Positions 8,734-17,244 of a DNA stretch of 64,000 nucleotides are shown here, piece after piece. The position numbers were made by a program, and so were the translations under genes. The notes under the pieces are model-generated. The model saw only the letters and a program-made list of their open reading frames with translations. It was not told the origin of the DNA and did not search any database. Source of the stretch: an uncultured Oscillospiraceae bacterium (GTDB lineage: Bacteria; Bacillota; Clostridia; Oscillospirales; Oscillospiraceae); NCBI GenBank assembly GCA_947629915.1, contig CANRFN010000005.1:39121-103120 (forward strand), written 5' to 3'. Position 1 is the stretch's first letter; each line of letters opens with the position of its first letter.

Positions 8734-9092
8734 GTTTCAAGGACATGGTGGCACAGGACATCCACCGTGTGTTTTTGAACTTGGCTGAGTACGGCGAGCC
8801 CCGGACGGTGATCTATGACGGGAACGTCTATGCAGACATCCCGGTGGTGCTGCGAGGCATCAAGGAGGACACCAGGGAGCAGCGGATGGATGACCATGTG
8901 CAGGGTCTATACATTGCCACGGACATCATGCACTGCTCCCTGTCCGATATCGGAGGAGTCCTCCCAGAGAAGGGCACCCGGATCCGGATCAGTGATGCGG
9001 ATAAGCCGGAGTACTACCACGAGTACTACGTGGCCAACTCCACCATTGCCATGGGTATGGTAAGGGCAGAACTGGAGGCCTACGATGAGTGA
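8730..9092 (+). CDS. Head-tail joining protein
   Basis: A 120-residue protein starting at TTG 8730, overlapping the previous stop (ATTGA), with CTGGAGGT upstream. It is small, beta-rich and located between the capsid and tail completion genes, the position of lambda FII or of the head closure proteins of P2-like phages. Segments such as VIYDGNVYADIPVVLRGIKE and KGTRIRISDADKPEYYHEYY suggest a beta-barrel head-closure fold. The exact family is not certain. Confidence 0.55.
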   Translation: MSFKDMVAQDIHRVFLNLAEYGEPRTVIYDGNVYADIPVVLRGIKEDTREQRMDDHVQGLYIATDIMHCSLSDIGGVLPEKGTRIRISDADKPEYYHEYYVANSTIAMGMVRAELEAYDE

Positions 9093-9696
9093 CGTCACCA
9101 GCAACAACATTGTGTCCGTCCTGATGTCTGATGCTACATCAGCAGCAGCGGAGGACAGCATTGCCCGGGCGCAGAAGTTGCTGGCAGGAATCAGCGGAGG
9201 ATGGCAGAAAGCCGTTGGCAGTGCGCTCAGCAGAGCAGCAGCCTCCGGCAAGACAGTGGCCAAGACGGCGGTATCGAAAGAGTACACCATCTCCTCAGGT
9301 GAATTTCTGAGACAGACACAGAACATCAATCACTATGTCCGGGAGACGGACGGCGCCGTATCGGTGCAGTTCGGCTTTAAGGGCAATGTGATCTCACTTA
9401 TGAAATTCCGAACGAGCATTACTCAATCGGGGCTTGTGTCTACCCAGGTGAAACGCGCAGACTCCCCGGAGATCCTCAACAGGGCATTTCGGGCGAAGAT
9501 GGGACAGCACATCGGCATCTACGAGCGGATCGGCGTGGACCGTTTCCCGGTGCAGGAGCTTTACGGCCCTGCTACCCCGCAGATGATGTACTCCAACGAG
9601 GAAGTCACGGACCAGATCGAAAAGAAGGTCTACGAGACCTACGAAAAGCGCATTGACCATGAAATCATGAGACTGCTGAACGGATGGGGGAATTAG
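9085..9696 (+). CDS. Minor tail protein Z-like (tail completion)
   Basis: A 203-residue protein overlapping the previous gene by 8 bp. The pattern of an N-terminal helix rich in Ala, a KTVAKTAVSKEYTIS segment, a beta region and a C-terminal NRAFRAKMGQHIGIYERIG block matches the prophage minor tail protein Z family (lambda gpZ), which acts in tail completion. The C-terminal part is an amphipathic helix (QIEKKVYETYEKRIDHEIMR). Neighbours are consistent with the Z-U order of lambda. Confidence 0.75.
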   Translation: MSDVTSNNIVSVLMSDATSAAAEDSIARAQKLLAGISGGWQKAVGSALSRAAASGKTVAKTAVSKEYTISSGEFLRQTQNINHYVRETDGAVSVQFGFKGNVISLMKFRTSITQSGLVSTQVKRADSPEILNRAFRAKMGQHIGIYERIGVDRFPVQELYGPATPQMMYSNEEVTDQIEKKVYETYEKRIDHEIMRLLNGWGN

Positions 9697-9699
9697 CGA

Positions 9700-10221
9700 G
9701 TGACCAAGATTGAACTCCTGAATGCACTGAAGCGGGACACCGAGGAAGCCCTCAAAGGGCTCACTCTCCCCGTCCGTCTCCAGAAATCCGATGAAGAACC
9801 GCCAGAGCCCCGTGCTCCGGCGGTTTATCTCATGCGTATCCCTGACGGGAAGTCTGCTACCAAGATGGCACCTTACGTCCTCCACCAGGTCATTACCGGT
9901 AAGGATGAGGAGCCAACCGGGGAGCACTGGCAGGGGCAGGCCGTTGTCCGGACCATTGTATGTGTGTACCACCCCGATGAGCAGGTCGGCGGTCTTGCTG
10001 TCCTGGATGTCCTGGAGAGGTTGCGGATCCGCTTGTGTAACTGCCCAGTTTTGGACCGGCGGTTCAAACTGGACACCAACGAGGGGATTGAAATGCTGAT
10101 CTACACTGAAGATACAGCACCATATTACGCGGGCGAAATGGTCACCACATGGTGGCTCCCGCCTGCGGGAAAGCCGGTGAAACCATGGCTGCACGAAAGC
10201 GACTGGTCAGTAAGCCAGTGA
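9700..10221 (+). CDS. Tail terminator-like protein (lambda U position)
   Basis: A 173-residue protein starting at GTG 9700, four bases after the Z-like gene. No clear family name can be read from the sequence. It shows alternating beta strands and a helix, with a conserved-looking APAVYLMRIPDG and AVLDVLERLRIRL region, compatible with the alpha/beta fold of tail terminators (gpU, gp37-like). Assignment rests mainly on its location before the sheath gene. Confidence 0.45.
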   Translation: MTKIELLNALKRDTEEALKGLTLPVRLQKSDEEPPEPRAPAVYLMRIPDGKSATKMAPYVLHQVITGKDEEPTGEHWQGQAVVRTIVCVYHPDEQVGGLAVLDVLERLRIRLCNCPVLDRRFKLDTNEGIEMLIYTEDTAPYYAGEMVTTWWLPPAGKPVKPWLHESDWSVSQ

Positions 10222-10466
10222 AGCAAGCCAAGAAGTGCTACATCTACATCGGCCCCACTATCCGGGGACTGATTCAGGAGGGCACTGCTTATGTGGGCGT
10301 CACCAGGGATGAGGCCATTGCGCCTGCCCGGTCTGCGATTGAGAAGAGGCCCACAATCAACAACATGATCGTCCCTGCGGAGATCGCAACGCAGGAGCGT
10401 ATCAAGGCAAGAACCCCAGACACCGCTCTGTACAAGTGCCGTGAGCGGATTCTGTCTGGGAAGTAA
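10185..10466 (+). CDS. Small conserved phage protein before the tail sheath
   Basis: A 93-residue basic protein beginning MAARKRLVSKPVKQAKKC at ATG 10185, inside the end of the preceding gene. The core (YIYIGPTIRGLIQEGTAYVG) predicts a small beta fold. Proteins of this size and type regularly precede the sheath in contractile-tail prophages of Clostridia; their function is not known. A longer frame from 10149 is open but has no better start signal. Confidence 0.6.
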   Translation: MAARKRLVSKPVKQAKKCYIYIGPTIRGLIQEGTAYVGVTRDEAIAPARSAIEKRPTINNMIVPAEIATQERIKARTPDTALYKCRERILSGK

Positions 10467-10480
10467 GGAGGTAATTACAG

Positions 10481-12310
10481 ATGGCATTTTTCCATGGCGT
10501 TCGTACCTACGAACAGGCTACCAGCCTCAGCACGCCTGTTGTTGCTGATGTTGGCATCCCGTTTGTTGTCGGTACGGCCCCCCTCCACACCGCAGAGAGT
10601 CCCGCAAATATCAACTTCCCCGTCCTGTGCACCAGCTTCGATGAGGCCAGAACCAAGTTGGGCTATTCCACCGACTGGAAGAAGTACACCCTGTGCGAGG
10701 TCATGCAGAGTCACTTCGAGCTGTACCAGTGCCAGCCCGTTGTTTTCTGCAACGTCCTGGATGTGAGCCGGGGCAAGACCGATCTGGCAGGAAAGGACTA
10801 CACGGTCGAGGATCACCGAGTGAAGCTGCCGTTTGACGCCACGGACATCGTTGTCCGCAAGGCTACCGGCTACATTGAAGGTGACGTGATCGACACCAGG
10901 ACCCTGTCCATCCCCTCTCTCAAGGAGGAGCAGTTCGGCATGAAGAACGGTGACATGATCGCGGACGACATCCGCATCATGGCCGATGGCACCGTCACTG
11001 GTACAATCAAGTACGTGGCCAGCTATCCTGGCTTCGACCAGGGCACCCCGGAGAATCAGAGCGGGTACTACCTGCCTTTCCATCTCGGGGATGCCTACAA
11101 GGGCAAGAAGGTCAGCGTGCAGCGCATCGGCAAGGACGAGGGCAAGGTGTTCTCCGCCACTGATCAGGACTGGGTGTTCCGTCTCAAGGACAAGGATGAG
11201 GCAATCATCAAGATCACTGCTGATGAGCTGCCGGAAATCCAGCTGAACTTCGAGCAGTGCCACTTCCTTGATCCGGATGAGAAGCTGGACTTTGAGGCAG
11301 ACGCAGACTACACAATCGTGTATGACGCTGATGATGATGCCTGCTATGTCGAGCTGCTCAGCTCCAGCGAGATGTTCGATGAGGAGACCCTGTATGTGGC
11401 CGGCAAGCTCGTCAGCACCGAGTGCGATGATAGCGATATCATCTCCGGCATCGGTGTGATCGACATGTGCATGTCCACCATCGGCACCATCCCGGACCTG
11501 ATCCTGGCTCCCGGCTACTCTCACATGAGCGCCGTGGCTGCTGTCATGGCAGCTAAGGCAGCGTCCATCAACGGCCTGTTCTCCGCCAAGGCCCTGATCG
11601 ACATCGACTGCGGTGCATCTGGCGCCCGGTCCTATGATCAGGTTCTGGCCAACAAGAATAAGAACAATCTGGTGGACGATGACGAGATCGTCTGCTGGCC
11701 CATGCTCAAACTGGGCGACAAGATGTATCACATGTCCACCCAGCTCGCTGGCCTCATGGCCAAGGTGGACACCGACAACCGTGGCGTTCCGTACGAGTCT
11801 CCCTCCAATAAGAACTACCAGATGGATAGCTTGTGCCTGGAGGATGGCACCGAGGTCCTCATGACATTCGAGCAGGCCAACGTCCTTAACTCCAACGGTG
11901 TTGTCACCGCGCTCAACTTCATGAGCAGCGGTTGGGTCTGCTGGGGCAACTACTGCGCCTGCTACCCTGCTAACACGGATGTGAAGGACTACTTCATCCC
12001 CATCAGCCGGATGTTCACTTTCGTGGCCACTACCTGCATCAGAACCTTCTGGTCCAAGGTGGATAAGCCCATGACCAAGCTGCTCCTGGATAACATCCAG
12101 AACAGCACTCAGATCTGGCTGGATGGCCTGGTTGGCTCCAGCTATCTGCTGGGTGCTCGCGTGGAGATCAAGGGCAATGAGAACCCGCTCACCAGCCTTA
12201 TGGCGGGAATCATTACCGTCCATATCTACATCACCCCGCCCAGCCCCATGCAGGAGCTGTGCTTCATTCTGGAGTACGATCCTGCTTATGCGGAAGAGCT
12301 GCTGAAGTAA
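10481..12310 (+). CDS. Contractile tail sheath protein
   Basis: A 609-residue protein starting at ATG 10481 after TAAGGAGGT. The N-terminus (MAFFHGVRTYEQATSLSTP) and the C-terminal domain with FIPISRMFTFVATTCIRTFW and a closing beta arm match the tail sheath family. Sheath subunits surround the tube and contract on infection, so this is a myovirus-type particle. The length exceeds P2 FI (about 400 residues); the extra sequence at about residues 120-310 (acidic, Lys-rich, repeating KVSVQRIGKDEGKVFSATDQ style) is probably a surface-exposed insertion. Confidence 0.93.
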   Translation: MAFFHGVRTYEQATSLSTPVVADVGIPFVVGTAPLHTAESPANINFPVLCTSFDEARTKLGYSTDWKKYTLCEVMQSHFELYQCQPVVFCNVLDVSRGKTDLAGKDYTVEDHRVKLPFDATDIVVRKATGYIEGDVIDTRTLSIPSLKEEQFGMKNGDMIADDIRIMADGTVTGTIKYVASYPGFDQGTPENQSGYYLPFHLGDAYKGKKVSVQRIGKDEGKVFSATDQDWVFRLKDKDEAIIKITADELPEIQLNFEQCHFLDPDEKLDFEADADYTIVYDADDDACYVELLSSSEMFDEETLYVAGKLVSTECDDSDIISGIGVIDMCMSTIGTIPDLILAPGYSHMSAVAAVMAAKAASINGLFSAKALIDIDCGASGARSYDQVLANKNKNNLVDDDEIVCWPMLKLGDKMYHMSTQLAGLMAKVDTDNRGVPYESPSNKNYQMDSLCLEDGTEVLMTFEQANVLNSNGVVTALNFMSSGWVCWGNYCACYPANTDVKDYFIPISRMFTFVATTCIRTFWSKVDKPMTKLLLDNIQNSTQIWLDGLVGSSYLLGARVEIKGNENPLTSLMAGIITVHIYITPPSPMQELCFILEYDPAYAEELLK

Positions 12311-12323
12311 GGAGGGATAGACA

Positions 12324-12842
12324 ATGGCAGAGAAGCCTCAGGGTTATATCAATTTCGAGGTGTACGAGGACGCGGTCAACTACATCGGCCTCGCCAGCGT
12401 CACTCCTCCCGACATCGCTTTTCTCACCCATTCCGTCTCTGGCGCTGGCCTGGGCGGTAATGTGGATGCTGTCATGCGTGGCATGGTGGAGGCCATGGAG
12501 GCAACCATCAACTTCCACACAGTCACTGGTGCTGCTACCACGCTCATGAAGCCTGAGAAGCATCAGCTGGATATGCGTATCGCTGAGCAGAGCTGGGAGA
12601 CTGACTCCGCAGCTCACGAGATCAACGCCGACAAGCTGATCATGCTGGTCCTCCCGAAGACCACCAGCATGGGCCAGGTTGCCCCCGCATCTGCAGCGTC
12701 CGTGTCCGGCACCTATGCAGTCTATCGGTATGAGGGCTACAAGAACGATGAAGAGCTGTGGGTCATTGACCCCATGAACTGCATCTGCCGAGTGCTTGGT
12801 ACCGATTACTGGGATGAGGTCCGCAAGGCCCTCGGGAAGTAG
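12324..12842 (+). CDS. Major tail tube protein
   Basis: A 172-residue protein directly after the sheath gene, with GTAAGGAGG upstream. It should form the inner tube rings of the contractile tail (P2 FII-like). The start (MAEKPQGYINFEVYEDAVNY), the TPPDIAFLTHSVSGAGLGG block and the C-terminal IDPMNCICRVLGTDYWDEVR are typical of this family in Firmicute myophages. It is followed by a strong hairpin that separates it from the tail chaperone. Confidence 0.9.
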   Translation: MAEKPQGYINFEVYEDAVNYIGLASVTPPDIAFLTHSVSGAGLGGNVDAVMRGMVEAMEATINFHTVTGAATTLMKPEKHQLDMRIAEQSWETDSAAHEINADKLIMLVLPKTTSMGQVAPASAASVSGTYAVYRYEGYKNDEELWVIDPMNCICRVLGTDYWDEVRKALGK

Positions 12843-12857
12843 TAATACCGCGCAGAA

Positions 12858-12891
12858 ATGGGGCGATGTAGCTTGTGCTGCATCGCCCCAT
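12858..12891 (+). terminator. 15-bp hairpin after the tube gene (attenuator or leaky terminator)
   Basis: ATGGGGCGATGTAGC (12858-12872) pairs with GCTGCATCGCCCCAT (12877-12891) around a TTGT loop, with one G-U. Only a short T-rich tail (ATATTTC) follows. The position, right after the highly expressed sheath and tube genes and before the tail chaperone, suggests partial termination or mRNA-end protection that sets stoichiometry. Confidence 0.6.
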
Positions 12892-12914
12892 ATTTCAGAC
12901 TAGGAGGAAATCAC

Positions 12915-13319
12915 ATGGAAGACGAGAACGTGACCAAGGGATTGGAAGAGGATGTTGATCAGGCAATCGAAGCAGAGCGTGCAGCTCAGCGGGCGGAACG
13001 GATCCGCAAGTACACGATCACCTTCAAGACGCCTTTCAAATATGAGGGGCGTGAGTATGAGAAGCTGGAATTCGACTTCGGTGCAATGACGGGCAAAGAC
13101 TATCTTGCCGTTGAGGATGAGGTTATGGCCAAAGGGCGGAATGTTGTTACTGCACAGTTCAGCACTCCGTTCCTCGTTGGCCTGGCAGCTCGTGCTTGCA
13201 CTACCAGGAGCGAGGACGGCAGACGTCTGCCTAGCGCTGCATTCGAGAATCTGGATATTGTCCGCTTCAACAACCTCATCACCCGCATGAAAAATTTTTT
13301 CTGGCAGACTGTGGACTGA
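12915..13319 (+). CDS. Tail assembly chaperone, upstream product (P2 gpE-like / lambda gpG-like)
   Basis: A 134-residue protein starting at ATG 12915 after AGGAGGAA. The N-terminus is helical and charged; the core (YTITFKTPFKYEGREYEKLEFDF, shown in part) is typical of tail assembly proteins that lie between tube and tape measure. The gene ends with ATG AAA AAT TTT TTC TGG..., carrying the slippery heptamer T TTT TTC in frame. Most ribosomes stop at TGA 13317-13319; a fraction should slip to make the extended chaperone (next entry). Confidence 0.82.
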   Translation: MEDENVTKGLEEDVDQAIEAERAAQRAERIRKYTITFKTPFKYEGREYEKLEFDFGAMTGKDYLAVEDEVMAKGRNVVTAQFSTPFLVGLAARACTTRSEDGRRLPSAAFENLDIVRFNNLITRMKNFFWQTVD

Positions 13320-13471
13320 ACCCACAAGAAGGCAGCTATCCACTCAGGAAGATATGCCTTGTGATGGCGCAGAACTACTACACGCCAGTGTCGTACTGGC
13401 TATCTATCCCGCTTACGGAGCTGCGTACATGGATTCGGGCCAATAATAGACTGATGCGTGAGGAGAGATGA
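13295..13471 (+). CDS. Tail assembly chaperone frameshift extension (gpE' / gpT-like)
   Basis: A -1 slip at T TTT TTC (13295-13301) continues at CTG 13301 and reads 56 more codons to TGA 13469-13471. The extension starts LADCGLNPQEGSYPLRK and contains YWLSIPLTELRTWIRANN, the W-x-S/P-x-E-L-x-x-W pattern typical of GpE+E' C-termini. It has no start codon signal of its own, so the frameshift is the natural way to express it. A 5-bp stem (TGTGG with CCACA) follows the site. The fused chaperone is expected to load the tape measure protein. Confidence 0.8.
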   Translation, partial: FFLADCGLNPQEGSYPLRKICLVMAQNYYTPVSYWLSIPLTELRTWIRANNRLMREER

Positions 13472-13474
13472 ACG

Positions 13475-16400
13475 GTGGCATCACGCAAAGAGTACGAGAT
13501 GGCGTTCGTCTTGAACGCTGCATTGAACGGGAATTTCAAGGGCACGATGTCCCAGGCACAGCGGGAATTCGTCACCCTCGGGAACGAGATCAAGAACCTC
13601 CAGAAGGTTCAAAACGACATCTCCAGCTACCAGAAGTACGAAAAGGCAGCGGAGTCCACTCAATCCAAGCTGGAGAACTTGCAGAAGCAGCATGATTTGT
13701 TGCAGAAGGAGATCTCCGAAACCAACGGCGATACATCGTCCTTGGAGCGTCAGGATTTGCAGCTGCAACAGCGGATTGCGGACACGGCCCAGGCGCTGGA
13801 AAACCAGAGGGGCAAGCTGGATGCGGTGGGCCAGCGCCTGAAGGAAAACGGCATTGATACCAGTAACCTGACAGGCGAGAGCGCACGGCTGGCGTCTGAG
13901 ATGGGAGAACTGAAGAAGAAGCAGGACGATGCAGCCAGTAGCGCCGAGCAGTATGGTGATAAGGCCTCTGCTGGCTTTATGGCAGCCGGTGAAGCACTGA
14001 TGCAGTCCCAGCTGTTGGACAAGCTGAAAGAGCTTGGAGAAGCGTACCTGGATTGCGTACAGCTCTCCATGGGGTTTGAGACATCCATGTCAAATGTGGC
14101 TGCTCTGTCTGGCGCAAGTGCAGACGAGATGACAGCCCTGAACGAGACGGCGAAAAACCTCGGCGCTACCACCAAGTTTACGGCTACCGAGGCTGCGGAC
14201 GCAATGGGATACATGGCCATGGCCGGCTGGAAATCCGAGCAGATGATTGCCGGTATGGATGGCGTGCTCCAGCTCGCTGCTGCATCCGGTGAGGATCTGG
14301 CCCTGACATCCGACATCGTGACGGACAACCTCACCGCATTCGGAATGAGTGCGGATGAGACAGCACGCTTCGCGGACGTCCTGGCTGCTGCTGCGACCAA
14401 CTCTAATACATCAGTATCCATCATGGGCGAGACGTTTAAAAACTCCGCCTCGGTGGCTGGCGCCTTGGGGTACAGCATTGAGGACGTGGCCACGATGGTT
14501 GGCCTCATGGCCAACGCTGGAGTCAAAGGCAGCGTTGCCGGTACGGCCCTCCGCAACGTGTTCAACGGCTTGCTGGGTGGCGTTACTCTCACCAGTGACG
14601 CCTTCGGCGAGTACGAGTTTGAGGCAGTCAAAGCAGACGGTACCATGAAGAACCTGTCTGAGACTGTGGAAGAGCTGCGGTACTACTTCGACCAGATGTC
14701 AGAGTCTGAGAAAGTTGCCAATGCTCAGAACCTGGCTGGGCAGAGAGGTTATAATGGCCTCTTGGCTATCGTAAATGCGACCGAGGCGGACTTTAATAAG
14801 CTGACCACAGCCATTAACAACAGTTCTGGCGCAGCTGCCAGGATGGCAGACATCAAGCTGGATAATCTGGCAGGACAAATGACCCTGTTGGAGTCCGCCA
14901 CAGATGCCATCAAGGTAACCATCGGAGAGCAATTCAACCCAGAACTGCGTAAGTTGGCGGAATTCGCCACAGATGCAGCAACGAAAATCAATGACTGGAT
15001 CAAGGAAAATCCTGCCCTGGTCAAGGGCGTGATTGCTGGTACAGCAGCCTTGGGTGGCCTCGTTGCAGCGATCACGAGCGCGACAATGGCAGTAAAGGCA
15101 TTTAAGGCACTGAAAGCAGCGGGTGCGTTTACTGCACTGACTGGTCCTGTTGGTCTAGCTGTGGCTGGTGTCAGCCTCCTTGCTGGCGCTTATGTCGGAT
15201 TAACCACAGCAGCCAAGGAGAACATGGACGCATCCTGGGAGTTAACGTCCGTAGACAGGCAGCGCAAGGAAGAGCTTGATGCGCTGACCAAAGAGTACGA
15301 AGAAGCGTGCGAAGTATACGGAGAAGCATCTCAGGAGGCATTGTCTCTCAAGTGGAAAGTGGATGACCTCAATGCAGCGTATGAGGCCGGGAAGCAGACC
15401 CTTGATGACTACGTAGCAACACACAATGACCTCATCGACAGCTATTGGGAGATGACAAACAGTCATGAGCAGAACAAAGAGAACATCGAGGTTGAGTCTC
15501 TCAGCGTTCTGTCTTTGATCCAAAAGCTCAGCGAATTAACAGCGACATCAGACGATGCAAAGACAAATCAAGAAGCAGTATTAGCTGTAATTCAGAAACT
15601 GAACGAAGAAGTTCCAGAACTTGGCCTGTCATACCAGAAAGTTATCCCAGGATCCGAGGCTTTCATTGACTCCTTGGAGGAGCAAGCCAAGGCAGCAGCT
15701 CAGGCAAAACTGATGCAAGAGCGCTATGCAGAGTATGGGGATCAGCTTGTGCAGCAAACCAAGCTGGAGAACGATCACGCCAAAGCAGTCGAGAACGCGA
15801 CACTGGCACAGCAGGAATATGACGAAGCCTACGAGGCCTATAGCAATGCCGTAGCAAAGTCGAAGCAGTGGGACTACACAGGGCTTGGAACTTTGCTGAC
15901 TACGATGGACGAAAAGGCCGTCCTGGACAAAGCGACAGAGAACCTGGAAGCATATCGAAAGGCGGAAGAAGAGGCAGCAGCAGCTGTTGAGGACAACGCA
16001 GCCAAAATTCAGGAGTTGCAGGAGGAGTTCCGCAACTACTCCGAAGAGGTTGCAGAGGCAACGGAAGTAACATACACGTCCTCCGAAGATCTGATTGCTA
16101 GCATGCAAAGCGTGACAGATGAGATCGCCGAATTGCAAGAGGCTTACGATCAGGCATACGAATCGGCACTATCCAGCCTTAGCGGGCAGTTTACTCTCTG
16201 GGATAATCTTGACGAAAAGCTGAAGGACATCGAAGAGCATACTGTCTCACAGATGACGGACAGCTTGGCGCAACAGGCTGAGTATTGGTCAGCATATAAC
16301 GATAACCTTGATATCCTGGCCTCAAAGACAGACAGCATCCAAGGCCTTGATCAGATGATTGCCAGCTTTGCCGATGGATCCGCAGACTCTGTGTCTGCCA

Positions 16401-17038
16401 TCGCGAGCATGGCGTCCTCATCTGATGCCGATCTGCAACTGATGGTGGATAACTGGCTGGCAGTCCAGAGCGCACAGCAGAGTGCAGCGGAGGAGCTTGC
16501 CAAGTTCCAGACAGACTTCGATGAGCAAATGGACTCCTTGACAAAGAAGTTGGAGGAGACTGTGGAGGAAATGGACCTCACGCAGGACGCTGCCAACCGA
16601 GGCAAAGACGCGATCCAGGCGTTCATTGATGGCGCCAATGCCAAGTACCCGGATGTGATCATCGCATTCCAAAACCTGAAGAAGGCAGCAGACAGCGCAT
16701 TGCAGGGGTCTGTCGTGACAGAGACACCGACAACCACCACCAGGGGCTATGCCACTGGTACGCTGAGTGCAGAACCCGGCTGGTCCTGGGTTGGTGAGAA
16801 CGGCCCGGAGCTGATGAACATGCGTGGTGGGGAGACGGTCCTCACCGCGAAGCAGTCCGCAGAAGTGGCCGGGACATCCAGCACCTTCTCCCCGCAGATC
16901 AGCATCAACATCACTGGTGGCGCTGATTCCAATACCATGGCTACCCTCCAGGCCTATTTGAATGGGGAGTTCATGGACCAGCTGAAAGAGCTGATGGAGG
17001 AGTCCCAGGCTGAGCAGACAAGGAGGCGGTATGTGTGA
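13475..17038 (+). CDS. Tail tape measure protein
   Basis: A 1187-residue protein from GTG 13475, with GAGGAG at 13460-13465 nine bases upstream. It sets tail length and is later ejected. Residues about 20-150 and 600-1000 are long coiled coils rich in Glu, Gln and Lys. The TP901-type core is around 200-480 (GASADEMTALNETAKNLGATT). A hydrophobic segment at about 510-585 (AGTAALGGLVAAITSATMAV and ALTGPVGLAVAGVSLLAGAY) may insert in the host membrane. The C-terminus has the common WVGENGPELM-like motif. Confidence 0.93.
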   Translation: MASRKEYEMAFVLNAALNGNFKGTMSQAQREFVTLGNEIKNLQKVQNDISSYQKYEKAAESTQSKLENLQKQHDLLQKEISETNGDTSSLERQDLQLQQRIADTAQALENQRGKLDAVGQRLKENGIDTSNLTGESARLASEMGELKKKQDDAASSAEQYGDKASAGFMAAGEALMQSQLLDKLKELGEAYLDCVQLSMGFETSMSNVAALSGASADEMTALNETAKNLGATTKFTATEAADAMGYMAMAGWKSEQMIAGMDGVLQLAAASGEDLALTSDIVTDNLTAFGMSADETARFADVLAAAATNSNTSVSIMGETFKNSASVAGALGYSIEDVATMVGLMANAGVKGSVAGTALRNVFNGLLGGVTLTSDAFGEYEFEAVKADGTMKNLSETVEELRYYFDQMSESEKVANAQNLAGQRGYNGLLAIVNATEADFNKLTTAINNSSGAAARMADIKLDNLAGQMTLLESATDAIKVTIGEQFNPELRKLAEFATDAATKINDWIKENPALVKGVIAGTAALGGLVAAITSATMAVKAFKALKAAGAFTALTGPVGLAVAGVSLLAGAYVGLTTAAKENMDASWELTSVDRQRKEELDALTKEYEEACEVYGEASQEALSLKWKVDDLNAAYEAGKQTLDDYVATHNDLIDSYWEMTNSHEQNKENIEVESLSVLSLIQKLSELTATSDDAKTNQEAVLAVIQKLNEEVPELGLSYQKVIPGSEAFIDSLEEQAKAAAQAKLMQERYAEYGDQLVQQTKLENDHAKAVENATLAQQEYDEAYEAYSNAVAKSKQWDYTGLGTLLTTMDEKAVLDKATENLEAYRKAEEEAAAAVEDNAAKIQELQEEFRNYSEEVAEATEVTYTSSEDLIASMQSVTDEIAELQEAYDQAYESALSSLSGQFTLWDNLDEKLKDIEEHTVSQMTDSLAQQAEYWSAYNDNLDILASKTDSIQGLDQMIASFADGSADSVSAIASMASSSDADLQLMVDNWLAVQSAQQSAAEELAKFQTDFDEQMDSLTKKLEETVEEMDLTQDAANRGKDAIQAFIDGANAKYPDVIIAFQNLKKAADSALQGSVVTETPTTTTRGYATGTLSAEPGWSWVGENGPELMNMRGGETVLTAKQSAEVAGTSSTFSPQISINITGGADSNTMATLQAYLNGEFMDQLKELMEESQAEQTRRRYV

Positions 17039-17244
17039 CAACCTATCGGACCACCCAGGGCGATATGTGGGACAGCATTGCATACCGCATTATGGGCAGC
17101 ACAAAGTATACAGATCTGCTGATCCGGGCGAACCGGCAGCACATCAACACCTTCTTCTTCCCCGCCGGCATTAACCTGACAGTGCCGGATGTGGATGAGC
17201 CGATCTATGACAAACTCCCGCCCTGGAAGGTGGTACCCGGATGA
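17035..17244 (+). CDS. Tail protein X (LysM-like, P2 gpX family)
   Basis: A 69-residue protein starting at GTG 17035 and overlapping the tape measure stop by 4 bp. It has the tail X signature: TQGDMWDSIAYRIMGSTKYTD followed by LIRANRQH and the closing VPDVDEP. The fold is LysM-like; in P2-type phages it links the tape measure/tube end with the baseplate hub. It overlaps the following hub gene by 4 bp. Confidence 0.88.
   Translation: MTTYRTTQGDMWDSIAYRIMGSTKYTDLLIRANRQHINTFFFPAGINLTVPDVDEPIYDKLPPWKVVPG

Noticed and set aside
10475..12223. Long 582-codon antisense frame opposite the tail sheath gene
   Set aside because: It is a shadow of the sheath codon pattern, has no known motif and no start signal, and the sheath gene is unambiguous.
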